DNA of 5,018 nt from an uncultured bacterium (GCA_938003515.1 CALKYL010000138.1:1-5018); one strand, 5' to 3'; positions 1 through 5,018 are shown, counted from the first letter of the stretch. The notes: generated by a model from the sequence alone, not told the origin. A program made the numbers and translations.

Positions 1-399
1 GGTCTCGACGGCGAGGCTATGAAACCCGTGCTGCACGTGCTCGTGCACGGCGACTTCCAGCAGGCCAACGTCATCGTGACCGAAGACGACAAGGCCCACC
101 TCGTCGACTTCGAGTGCGTCGGCATCGGCAACCGCGACCACGACTTCGCCTGGTTCTGGCTGCACAGCGACCGGCACCCCGACTGGAAGCGCCGCCTCTT
201 GAACCGCTGGCTCGGCGGCGCCGTCGGCGGCGACCGCATCCGCGCCGAGTGGGGCATCCGCAGCGCGATCGCCTACCTCGCGGTGCGCCGGCTGCGCTGG
301 GGCTACCTGACCCACGGCGACGAGGACGCGCGGCGCGGCTCCAACCTCGCGCTGCTCGACGCGGCCCTCGAAGGCGGCGGCGCGCTGTTCCCGGTCTGA
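1..399 (+). CDS. Phosphotransferase, APH/choline kinase-like family, C-terminal part (5' truncated)
   Basis: This is the C-terminal 132 residues of a small-molecule kinase of the aminoglycoside phosphotransferase / choline kinase fold; the N-terminal lobe lies left of the window. The frame is open from base 1, so the ATG at 19 is internal. Visible residues 16-23 read HGDFQQAN, the Brenner catalytic-loop motif HxDxxxxN, with Asp18 as catalytic base and Asn23 as metal ligand. Asp36 in VDFE is the expected second Mg-binding Asp, equivalent to the DFG Asp of protein kinases. The following GNRDHDFAW resembles the Asp-rich helix start after this motif in APH and choline kinase proteins. The substrate cannot be told from this part: sugars, choline, amino alcohols and antibiotics are all used in the family, and nothing here points to antibiotic resistance. 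The end is a TGA at 397-399, followed by GC-rich hairpins. The family is secure; the specificity is unknown. Confidence 0.85.
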   Translation, partial: GLDGEAMKPVLHVLVHGDFQQANVIVTEDDKAHLVDFECVGIGNRDHDFAWFWLHSDRHPDWKRRLLNRWLGGAVGGDRIRAEWGIRSAIAYLAVRRLRWGYLTHGDEDARRGSNLALLDAALEGGGALFPV

Positions 400-412
400 C
401 CGCCCGGTGCCG

Positions 413-457
413 GGGCGCCCGGCGCCCGCGGCGGACGGGCCCCCGGGAGCCGCCGCG
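413..457 (+). terminator. GC-rich compound hairpin after the phosphotransferase gene, possible terminator without U-tract
   Basis: Starting 14 bases after the phosphotransferase stop codon there are two successive inverted repeats. The first is GGGCGC-CCG-GCGCCC (413-427). The second is an 8-bp perfect stem, CGCGGCGG at 427-434 with CCGCCGCG at 450-457, enclosing a 15-base loop that can itself pair (CGGG with CCCG). No T-run follows, so it is not a canonical intrinsic terminator. Position and strength suggest transcript-end protection or termination, but chance pairing is common in DNA this rich in G and C. Confidence 0.3.
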
Positions 458-517
458 TGCGTCGCGCGGCCGGCCGGACCGGGTCGAAGTCCGGGGAAAT
501 TCCAGAGCCTAGAGCCG

Positions 518-534
518 GCGGCACCAGGTGCCGC
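518..534. repeat. 17-bp near-perfect palindrome upstream of the sigma factor gene
   Basis: GCGGCACC-A-GGTGCCGC is an 8-bp perfect inverted repeat around a single central base. It lies about 33 bp upstream of a candidate ECF -35 element and 124 bp upstream of the preferred ATG of the sigma gene. Its short centre fits a dimeric DNA-binding protein site better than an RNA hairpin, although a 6-bp stem with a 5-base loop could also form. The regulator is unknown, and it may be a chance palindrome in GC-rich DNA. Confidence 0.35.
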
Positions 535-566
535 AACGCGTAGGCACCCCGGCCCGGCCCGGCGCC

Positions 567-590
567 GGAACCGGAGCTCAAGCGCCTGTC
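567..590 (+). promoter_or_regulatory. Candidate ECF-type promoter (GGAAC-N16-GTC) upstream of the sigma factor gene
   Basis: GGAAC at 567-571 is followed after 16 bp by GTC at 588-590 (in the context TGTCGAAA). This matches the general ECF promoter pattern of a GGAAC-like -35 element, a 16-17 bp spacer and a -10 element containing GTC. ECF genes are commonly autoregulated, and this site lies directly upstream of one. Transcription would start near 596-600, giving a leader of about 60 bases before the ATG at 658. A second GGAAC at 622-626 has no well-spaced -10 partner. The match is short and untested. Confidence 0.35.
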
Positions 591-657
591 GAAACACGCG
601 TTGCGACGAACCTCCGAACTCGGAACCACCCCGGTACGGAAGTTGGTCCCGCCCGGC

Positions 658-1275
658 ATGCCGGTGAAGAGTAACGACGCGCCGTGGAGCGACGAGGCGC
701 TGGTCGCAGCGCTGCAGGCGGGCCGCACCGAGGCGGCGATGACCGAGCTGGAGCAGCGCTACGGCCAACGCATCTTCCACTTCGTGCGCGGCATGGTGCG
801 CGACGTGCACCTGGCGCAGGACGTCACGCAGGAAGTGTTCGAGAAGGTCCTGCTCAAGCACGAGCTCTACCGGCCCGGCACGAACTTTCGCGCGTGGCTG
901 TTCGAGGTCGCGCGCAACCAGGCGCTGACGATGCTGCGCTCGCGCAGCCGGCTGCCGCGCCCGGTGACGAGCCTGCACACCGACGACGACCTCGACGTGC
1001 TCGACAGCGTCCCCGCGCCTGCCGACGACCAGCGCCTCGTCGAAGAGGAGTTCATGCAGGCGTTCCAGCGCGCCGTCGACGAGCTGCCCGAGCACTACCG
1101 GACCGTGTTCGAGATGTGCGTTCGCAACGGCTGCGCCTACGCCGAGGCCGGCGCGCGGCTCGGCCTGCCGACCGGCACGGTCGCGATCCGCATCATGCGC
1201 GCGCGCAAGCGCTTGTTCACCGCGCTGCAGCACCACCTCGGCCGCCTGCGCCGGCCCCCGGCCTGCTTCCAGTAG
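658..1275 (+). CDS. ECF-family RNA polymerase sigma factor (sigma-70 regions 2 and 4)
   Basis: This 205-residue protein has the two-domain build of extracytoplasmic-function sigma factors, which direct core RNA polymerase to alternative promoters. Region 2 spans about residues 25-97. It includes DVHLAQDVTQEVFEKVL (49-65), which covers the core-polymerase binding helix, and FRAWLFEVARNQALTMLRSR (78-97), which corresponds to the -10 recognition and melting part. An acidic linker (about 105-131) follows. Region 4 spans about 132-190, with a helix-turn-helix YAEAGARLGLPTGTVAIR (161-178) for -35 recognition; the usual GTVKSR is GTVAIR here. There is no C-terminal extension. The ATG at 658 is preferred because the sequence before it is not sigma-like; the frame is also open from a TTG at 601, giving 224 residues. 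Neither start has a strong Shine-Dalgarno site. No anti-sigma gene adjoins: downstream is a convergent gene and upstream an unrelated kinase. The ECF subgroup and target genes cannot be assigned. Confidence 0.93.
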   Translation: MPVKSNDAPWSDEALVAALQAGRTEAAMTELEQRYGQRIFHFVRGMVRDVHLAQDVTQEVFEKVLLKHELYRPGTNFRAWLFEVARNQALTMLRSRSRLPRPVTSLHTDDDLDVLDSVPAPADDQRLVEEEFMQAFQRAVDELPEHYRTVFEMCVRNGCAYAEAGARLGLPTGTVAIRIMRARKRLFTALQHHLGRLRRPPACFQ

Positions 1276-1298
1276 CGGCCGGCGGCGACGGCGCGCGG

Positions 1299-2021
1299 CT
1301 ACACCGCGATCCCGAGCGCGGCCAGCGACTCGTCCGCGAGCCGTTCCCAGCCGCGGTTCGCCGCCGGCGAGGCGGGGCTCGGGTGCGGCAGCCGGCCGAC
1401 GCGCACGGCGCCGTCTCCGATGTCCCCGTCGAACAGCGCGTGCACGCGCTGCTCGGCGAAGGCGCCGACGCCGACGATCCAGCGCGGTCGCACGGCGCCG
1501 ACGACGCGGCGCAGCAGGCGGTCGCAGATGCGGAACAGCGGCTCGGTCTCGGCGCGCGGCAGCTTGTCGGGGGTCAGGTTGGCGCCGGTCTCGCCGACGA
1601 ACGCCAGCGGGCAGTAGTTGTGCACGAAGAAGCGCCGGAAGAACCGGTGCGGCGTCACGAACCGCTGCGCGGCCCAGCCCCACAGCCGGCGGCCGGACAC
1701 CTCCGACCGCGCGCACGCGAAGCCTTCGACGGGCCGGCGCGGGTGCTCGCGCGCGGGCCGTCCGACGTCGCCCCTGAGGCCGAGCCAGCTGCGCACCGCC
1801 TCGACCTCGCCGAACGGCACCCCGGTCTGCACCATGCCGAACGGCCCCGGGTTCATGCCGACCAGCAGCACCTCCTTCTGCCCGCGGCCGAAGCGCTCGA
1901 GGTACTGCCGGTGCAGGTCCCACGCGTAGTCGAGCGGGTGGTAGACGCACGCGACCGGCGGCGCGAACGGCAGCGCCGCGAGCTCGGGCACGACGCCCGA
2001 GGTGATCGACACGAGCGACAT
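1299..2021 (-). CDS. SMUG1-type single-strand-selective uracil-DNA glycosylase
   Basis: This 240-residue enzyme should remove uracil, and probably oxidised pyrimidines such as 5-hydroxymethyluracil, from DNA as the first step of base excision repair. All hallmark motifs of the SMUG1 family of the uracil-DNA glycosylase superfamily are present. Motif 1 is GMNPGPFGM (55-63) with Asn57 as the presumed catalytic residue, continuing into QTGVPFGEV. The pyrimidine-contacting FVHNYCPL (132-139) carries Asn135. Motif 2 is HPSPASPAANRGWE (213-226), with His213 and the DNA wedge segment. The vertebrate motif 2, as I recall it, reads HPSPRNPQANKGWE, so two wedge residues differ. The length is slightly below that of human SMUG1 (about 270). 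The start is the ATG at 2021: the open frame continues 62 codons upstream, but that segment is Arg-rich, non-conserved and antisense to the CoA-binding gene. No Shine-Dalgarno site is seen. It is convergent with the sigma gene and 71 bp downstream of the CoA-binding gene. Confidence 0.93.
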   Translation of the reverse strand: MSLVSITSGVVPELAALPFAPPVACVYHPLDYAWDLHRQYLERFGRGQKEVLLVGMNPGPFGMVQTGVPFGEVEAVRSWLGLRGDVGRPAREHPRRPVEGFACARSEVSGRRLWGWAAQRFVTPHRFFRRFFVHNYCPLAFVGETGANLTPDKLPRAETEPLFRICDRLLRRVVGAVRPRWIVGVGAFAEQRVHALFDGDIGDGAVRVGRLPHPSPASPAANRGWERLADESLAALGIAV

Positions 2022-2027
2022 GGGCGC

Positions 2028-2057
2028 ATCGTATCCGTCGCCGGGCCGACGGGGCAA
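2028..2057 (-). promoter_or_regulatory. Candidate sigma-70-like promoter for the SMUG1-type gene
   Basis: On the minus strand, TTGCCC (2057-2052) and TACGAT (2033-2028) are separated by 18 bp; each matches four of six bases of the TTGACA/TATAAT consensus. The -10 element ends six bases before the ATG, so initiation about seven bases downstream would fall on the A of the start codon and give a leaderless mRNA. This agrees with the absence of a Shine-Dalgarno site. The match is weak and inferred only from sequence. Confidence 0.27.
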
Positions 2058-2092
2058 ATGCGGCCGCTCCGTGCGGCGCCGACCGGGCGTCG

Positions 2093-2497
2093 CTACTCGC
2101 GGAAGCCGAGCGCCACCAAGAGGCACGAGCCGTCCGCGACGACTTCGATGCCGTGCGCGACCGCAGCGGCGACGGCGTCCGTCTCCTCGGCGCCCGGCTG
2201 GAACCACAGGTGCCGCACGCCGCTCGCGGCGGCGGCCGCGACGATCGCCGCGGCGGCGGACGGCGGCGCCACGACCGACACCGCGCGCCGAGGGCCCGGC
2301 ACGTGCTCGAGCGACGGGTAGCAGGGCACGCCCTCGACCTCGTCGAGGCGCGGGTTGACCCCGACCACGGGCAGCCCGTGCTGCGCGTAGCAGCGCAGCA
2401 CCTTGTTGCCGTACTTGGCGCGGTCGGCCGACGCCCCGACGACGGCGAAGCGGCCGACGGCGAGGAAGCGCTCGATCGCGGGCGGCCGCGCCCTCAC
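2093..2497 (-). CDS. CoA-binding domain protein (Rossmann fold, COG1832/YccU-like)
   Basis: This 134-residue single-domain protein belongs to the CoA_binding_2 type. These are small cytoplasmic proteins resembling the nucleotide-binding domain of succinyl-CoA synthetase alpha subunits. Their cellular role is poorly known. The first beta strand and glycine loop are visible at FAVVGASADRAKYGNKVL (17-34), and the second strand at LPVVGVNPRLDEVEGVPCYPSL (from 42, with NPR at 48-50 and YPSL at 60-63). An Ala-rich helix (80-91) and WFQPGAE (98-104) follow, the latter matching the W-x-Q-x-G element of the family. The C terminus, CLLVALGFRE, departs from the usual ending around a conserved MDRC segment. 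The start is GTG at 2497, sharing GTGA with the stop codon of the upstream peptidase; an AGGA lies 6 bases before it. A second in-frame GTG at 2500 is possible. The frame stays open far upstream, but that part is antisense shadow. The four-base overlap implies coupled translation with the peptidase. The function in this context is unknown. Confidence 0.88.
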   Translation of the reverse strand: MRARPPAIERFLAVGRFAVVGASADRAKYGNKVLRCYAQHGLPVVGVNPRLDEVEGVPCYPSLEHVPGPRRAVSVVAPPSAAAAIVAAAAASGVRHLWFQPGAEETDAVAAAVAHGIEVVADGSCLLVALGFRE

Positions 2498-4185
2498 CAC
2501 GCTTCCTGCCGCCCGAGCGCCTGCGGGGCCTCGTCGGCGTTCGCCGCGTGCCAGCCGGTCCAGAACGCCAGCCGCGCGATGCGCTGCATCTTGTCGCCGT
2601 CGAGCTTGTCGGCGTGGTCGGTGACCTGGTGGTAGTCCTCGTGCTCGCCGTTGCAGAAGAACACGACCGGGATGCCCTTGCGCGCGAAGTTGAAGTGGTC
2701 GCTGCGCATGTAGTACTTGTCGCCCGGCGAGAACGACATGTCGAGCTCCGCCGCGAACCGCTGCGCGTCGCGCACCAGCGTCGAGTACTTCGGGTGGCGG
2801 TAGCTCGGCGTGACCGTGACCTCCATCGGCCCCGACTCCGGGCCGCTGCGGCCGATCATGTCGGTGTTGACGTCGGCGACGATCTTGTCGAGCGGCCACG
2901 TCGGGTGGTCCGAGTAGTACTGCGAGCCCCACAGCCCGAGCTCCTCCCCCGACACCGACAGGAAGACGACGCTGCGGCGGGGCCGCGTCTCGGCGCGGGC
3001 GAAGGCGCCGGCGATGGCCAAGAGGCCGGCCGAACCCGACGCGTTGTCGTCGGCGCCGTTGAAGACGTCGCCGTCGATGCGCCGGCCGACGTGGTCCATG
3101 TGCGCCGAGTAGACGACCGCCTCGTCGGCGAGCTCCGGGTCGGACCCGCGCAGCACCGCGACGACGTTGCACGCCGTCGCGTCGGCGTCGTGTTCGACGA
3201 CGAGGCGCAGCGCGCCCGCTGTGCCGTCCCGGCCGGACGGCAGCTCGCCGTCGCCGTCGACGTAGGCGACGTAGGCGTCGAGGTCGACGCCGAGCTCGCC
3301 GAGCAGCGCCTTGCTCGCCGGCACCGACAGCACCAGCGTCGGCACCTCGCCGCCGCCCGCCATGCGGCCGAGACCGCCCATGCCCGGGTCCGCGCCCGGG
3401 AAGTTGGCCTCGATCGTGTCCTTGCCCGGCGCGAGCGCCAGGTAGTTGAGCACGTCGGCGAGGCCGATCGGGTCGTCGTGCATCACGAACAGCACCGCCG
3501 CGGCGCCCTTCTTGGCGAGCGCCGACGACGTGCGGCCGAGCATGCCGAACGTGCCGAACGACAGGCCGAACTTCTGCTCGACGGTCGGCTCCTTCGGCAC
3601 CCGGCCGCGCGGCCCCTTGACGGCGACGACCGCGATCACGCCCTCGAGGCTCTCGTCCTCCGGCACGTCGGCGGAGCTGCCGCGCGTGCGGCCGAAGCCG
3701 CAGAAGCGCACCTTCCCCTTCACGTCCGCCGTCGTCTCGCGCCCGCCGAGCACCGCGAAGCCGTCGGCCATCTCCAGGTCGCCGACGACCAGCCGCGTCG
3801 CGTCGGTCACGAAGGTGCGCTGGATGCCGTAGCGCTGGTAGAAGGACCGGGCCCCCGCCGCGTCCCGCTCGTCGCCTTCCGCCACCGGGTCGCCGAGCGG
3901 CTCGAGGCCGAGCTCGGCGAAGTGCTCGGCGATGTACTTCGCCGCCGCCTCCTGGCCGGGCGAGCCGGTCAGCCGGCCGCCGAGCTCCTCGGAGGCCAGG
4001 AACGTCGCGTGGCGCAACAGCTCGTCCTTCTCGATCGAGCGCATCGCGGCCGGCGGCTCGACCGCGCGCGGCGCGTCGGGCGCGACCTCCGCGGGAGCGG
4101 GCGCCTGAGCGGGCGCGGCGAACGCGGCGACGAGGACGGGGAACAGAGCGGAGAACGGACGACGGATCGGGATCGGTCCAGGCAT
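2494..4185 (-). CDS. Exported M28-family zinc peptidase (aminopeptidase-like) with PA domain
   Basis: This 563-residue protein is a co-catalytic di-zinc exopeptidase that probably trims N-terminal residues from peptides outside the cytoplasm. Residues 1-28 form a Sec-type signal peptide: RR at 8-9, hydrophobic core FSALFPVLVAAFAA (11-24) and a likely cleavage site after AQA (26-28). There is no lipobox. A protease-associated (PA) domain is inserted at roughly 120-330, ahead of the catalytic core. All M28 residues are visible: His362 and Asp364 in AHMDH, bridging Asp379 in NGADDNASG, catalytic Glu413 and ligand Glu414 in SGEELGLWGS, Asp442 in NTDMIGR, and His519 in EDYHQ. The enzyme is therefore expected to be active. 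The start is ATG at 4185, which puts the signal peptide at the N terminus; a TTG at 4227 would add 14 residues before it. No good Shine-Dalgarno site is seen. The gene is divergent from the amidase by 127 bp and overlaps the downstream CoA-binding gene by 4 bp. Substrate preference cannot be read from sequence. Confidence 0.94.
   Translation of the reverse strand: MPGPIPIRRPFSALFPVLVAAFAAPAQAPAPAEVAPDAPRAVEPPAAMRSIEKDELLRHATFLASEELGGRLTGSPGQEAAAKYIAEHFAELGLEPLGDPVAEGDERDAAGARSFYQRYGIQRTFVTDATRLVVGDLEMADGFAVLGGRETTADVKGKVRFCGFGRTRGSSADVPEDESLEGVIAVVAVKGPRGRVPKEPTVEQKFGLSFGTFGMLGRTSSALAKKGAAAVLFVMHDDPIGLADVLNYLALAPGKDTIEANFPGADPGMGGLGRMAGGGEVPTLVLSVPASKALLGELGVDLDAYVAYVDGDGELPSGRDGTAGALRLVVEHDADATACNVVAVLRGSDPELADEAVVYSAHMDHVGRRIDGDVFNGADDNASGSAGLLAIAGAFARAETRPRRSVVFLSVSGEELGLWGSQYYSDHPTWPLDKIVADVNTDMIGRSGPESGPMEVTVTPSYRHPKYSTLVRDAQRFAAELDMSFSPGDKYYMRSDHFNFARKGIPVVFFCNGEHEDYHQVTDHADKLDGDKMQRIARLAFWTGWHAANADEAPQALGRQEAW
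2504..2507 (-). promoter_or_regulatory. Shine-Dalgarno site AGGA inside the end of the peptidase gene, for the CoA-binding gene
   Basis: AGGA on the minus strand lies 6 bases before the GTG at 2497 and 3 bases before the alternative GTG at 2500. The spacing favours the 2497 start, which overlaps the peptidase stop codon as GTGA. The site sits within the last codons of the peptidase, so ribosomes ending there could reinitiate directly. Confidence 0.5.
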
Positions 4186-4198
4186 GCGACGGGGTCGG

Positions 4199-4227
4199 TT
4201 GGTATCCAGGGCACGGGCCGGCGACAA
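4199..4227. promoter_or_regulatory. Candidate overlapping divergent promoter elements between peptidase and amidase genes
   Basis: On the minus strand, TTGTCG (4227-4222) and TACCAA (4204-4199) are 17 bp apart and would start the peptidase mRNA about 7 bases before its ATG. On the plus strand the same bases give TTGGTA (4199-4204), 18 bp and GACAAT (4223-4228), which would serve the amidase with a leader near 77 bases. Each hexamer matches only three or four consensus bases. If the minus-strand reading is right, the alternative peptidase start TTG at 4227 would lie in the -35 element and be untranslated. Confidence 0.2.
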
Positions 4228-4248
4228 TCCCGCCGACGATAGACGCGC

Positions 4249-4283
4249 GAGGTGGCCAGCACCTCCCCGGAACTGTCACCGGG
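4249..4283. repeat. Two adjacent inverted repeats in the divergent intergenic region, possible operator
   Basis: GAGGTG-N5-CACCTC (4249-4265) is immediately followed by CCCGG-N8-CCGGG (4266-4283). They lie between the divergent peptidase and amidase genes, 30 bp before the amidase ATG. Such placement suits a regulator acting on both genes. The arms are only 6 and 5 bp in GC-rich sequence, so the call is tentative; no partner regulator is encoded in the window. Confidence 0.3.
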
Positions 4284-4312
4284 ACCGGCACCGCGCGAGA
4301 GCGAGCTCCCCC

Positions 4313-5018
4313 ATGCCGACCCGCCCCTGGTTCGACCGCCGCACCTTCCTGCTCGGTGCCGGCGCGGCGCCGGCCGCGGCCGGCCTCTTCCGGCGCGACG
4401 ACCCGACCGACATGGCCGCGTTCGCGCGCCTCGCCGGGCTCGAGTTCTCCGCCGCCGAGCGCGAGCAGGCGAAGGACCGGCTCGCGCGCCTGCGCCAGAG
4501 CTACGCCGCGCTCCGCGAGCGCACCCTGCCGTTCGAGCTGCCGCCGAGCGCGCACTTCGACCCGTTCCCGATCGGGGCCGTGCGGCCGCCCGCGACCGGC
4601 CGCGCGGCCGTCGCGATCCCCGCGGACGTGCCGATGCCGGCGCGCGAGGCCGACCTCGCGTTCCTGTCGGTGCTCGAACTCGCGAGCCTGCTGCGGCAGC
4701 GCAAGGTCACGTCGCGGCGCCTCGTCGAGCTGTCGATCGCGCGGCTCGCGCGCTTCGACGCACAGCTGTTCTGCGTCGTCAACCTGCTCGGCGAACAGGC
4801 GCTGCGGCGCGCCGACGAGCTCGATCGGGAGCTCGAGGCCGGCGGCGACCGCGGGCCGCTGCACGGCATCCCCTACGGCGCGAAGGACCTGTTCGCCTGG
4901 CCGGGCGCGCCGACGACCTTCGGCGCGGCGCCGTTCCGGGACCACGTCTGGGACGCGACGGCGACGTGCCTCGCCCGCCTGCACGACGCCGGCGCCGTGC
5001 TGGTCGCCAAGCTGTCGC
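4313..5018 (+). CDS. Amidase-signature family enzyme with Tat signal, N-terminal part (3' truncated)
   Basis: The first 235 residues of an amidase-signature hydrolase are present and the frame stays open to the window edge. The N terminus (MPTRPWFDRRTFLLGAGAAP, 1-20) fits a twin-arginine signal: Arg9-Arg10 followed by TFLLG and an Ala-rich stretch, so export in folded form is likely. Residues about 27-112 form a polar, charged segment without a recognisable motif. The amidase domain begins near 117 with LSVLELASLLRQRKVTSRRL, resembling the start of GatA-like enzymes. GPLHGIPYGAKDLF (181-194) contains the catalytic-triad Lys191. The Gly/Ser-rich motif with the cis-Ser and the nucleophilic Ser lies past the window, so activity cannot be verified. 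An exported enzyme with this leader is more likely to hydrolyse amides or peptide amides than to be the tRNA amidotransferase subunit GatA. A purine-rich GAGAGCGAG (4297-4305) before the ATG may serve as a weak ribosome-binding site. Confidence 0.9.
   Translation, partial: MPTRPWFDRRTFLLGAGAAPAAAGLFRRDDPTDMAAFARLAGLEFSAAEREQAKDRLARLRQSYAALRERTLPFELPPSAHFDPFPIGAVRPPATGRAAVAIPADVPMPAREADLAFLSVLELASLLRQRKVTSRRLVELSIARLARFDAQLFCVVNLLGEQALRRADELDRELEAGGDRGPLHGIPYGAKDLFAWPGAPTTFGAAPFRDHVWDATATCLARLHDAGAVLVAKLS

Noticed and set aside
1..399. Antibiotic-resistance aminoglycoside phosphotransferase
   Set aside because: Only the general catalytic-loop motifs are visible, and these are shared with many metabolic kinases. 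The context shows no resistance or mobile genes.
601..657. TTG-initiated 19-residue N-terminal extension of the sigma factor
   Set aside because: The added residues have no similarity to sigma region 2 and no ribosome-binding site precedes the TTG. It is kept only as an alternative, because a candidate promoter start lies next to it.
1276..1298. Bidirectional terminator between the convergent sigma and glycosylase genes
   Set aside because: The 23-bp gap is GC-rich, but I could find no convincing stem-loop with T-runs on either side.
2022..2207. N-terminal extension of the glycosylase from an upstream start at 2207
   Set aside because: The 62 extra residues are Arg-rich, unlike any SMUG1 sequence, and overlap the CoA-binding gene in another frame. 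The ATG at 2021 gives a family-like N terminus.
684..2321. A 545-codon plus-strand open frame spanning the sigma factor, glycosylase and part of the CoA-binding gene
   Set aside because: It crosses three convincing genes in another frame or strand and has the Arg/Ala/Pro-rich composition of a shadow.
2548..4242. A 564-codon open frame on the plus strand opposite the M28 peptidase
   Set aside because: It is rich in Arg, Val, Ala and His with no motif, and is fully antisense to a gene with intact catalytic residues. It is a codon-bias shadow.
3969..4262. Minus-strand frame starting with GTG at 4262 behind a strong Shine-Dalgarno-like GGGGAGG
   Set aside because: The site looks good, but the product is an Arg/Ser/Pro-rich string without motifs that runs into the peptidase gene in another frame. 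The GGGGAGG bases are explained by the inverted repeats there.
2093..4984. A 963-codon open frame on the minus strand running through the amidase and peptidase regions
   Set aside because: Only its last 134 codons (2093-2497) resemble a known family. The rest is Arg/Gly/Ala-rich low-complexity translation antisense to the amidase and out of frame with the peptidase, as expected where GC-rich DNA lacks stop codons.

Overview
The window is a very GC-rich (by eye about 70% or more, with G/C at most third codon positions), gene-dense stretch of bacterial chromosome. Base composition and codon use look the same throughout, so nothing suggests a recent insertion. An ECF sigma factor without an adjacent anti-sigma gene, a SMUG1-type uracil-DNA glycosylase, a secreted M28 peptidase with a PA domain and a Tat-type amidase together would suit a high-GC member of Planctomycetota or a similar environmental phylum. 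This placement is an inference from gene content; there is no rRNA or other marker gene to confirm it.

Layout from left to right. (1) 1-399 (+): the C-terminal part of an aminoglycoside/choline-kinase-like phosphotransferase, cut by the left edge. (2) 400-657: a non-coding region with a GC-rich hairpin, a 17-bp palindrome and a candidate ECF-type promoter. (3) 658-1275 (+): an ECF-family RNA polymerase sigma factor. (4) 1299-2021 (-): a SMUG1-type uracil-DNA glycosylase, convergent with the sigma gene and separated from it by 23 bp. (5) 2093-2497 (-): a small CoA-binding (Rossmann) protein. (6) 2494-4185 (-): an exported M28 zinc peptidase with a PA domain. It overlaps gene 5 by four bases and is probably translationally coupled to it. 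(7) 4186-4312: a divergent intergenic region with inverted repeats and weak promoter-like elements. (8) 4313-5018 (+): the N-terminal half of a Tat-exported amidase-signature enzyme, cut by the right edge.

Genes 6, 5 and 4 lie on one strand and may form a transcription unit peptidase - CoA-binding protein - glycosylase. The 71-bp gap before the glycosylase contains its own promoter-like sequence, so the glycosylase may also be expressed independently. The exported peptidase and the divergent exported amidase could both act on peptide or amide substrates outside the cytoplasm and might share regulation from the region between them. The sigma factor and the glycosylase have no obvious functional tie to these genes.

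I see no tRNA or rRNA gene, CRISPR array, insertion sequence, prophage gene, toxin-antitoxin pair or defence island. All genes fall into known families. The points most worth a second look are the SMUG1-type glycosylase with a possibly leaderless mRNA, the candidate autoregulatory promoter of the sigma gene, the paired inverted repeats between the two exported hydrolases, and the long N-terminal extension of the amidase. I do not find convincing evidence of a previously undescribed multi-gene system.
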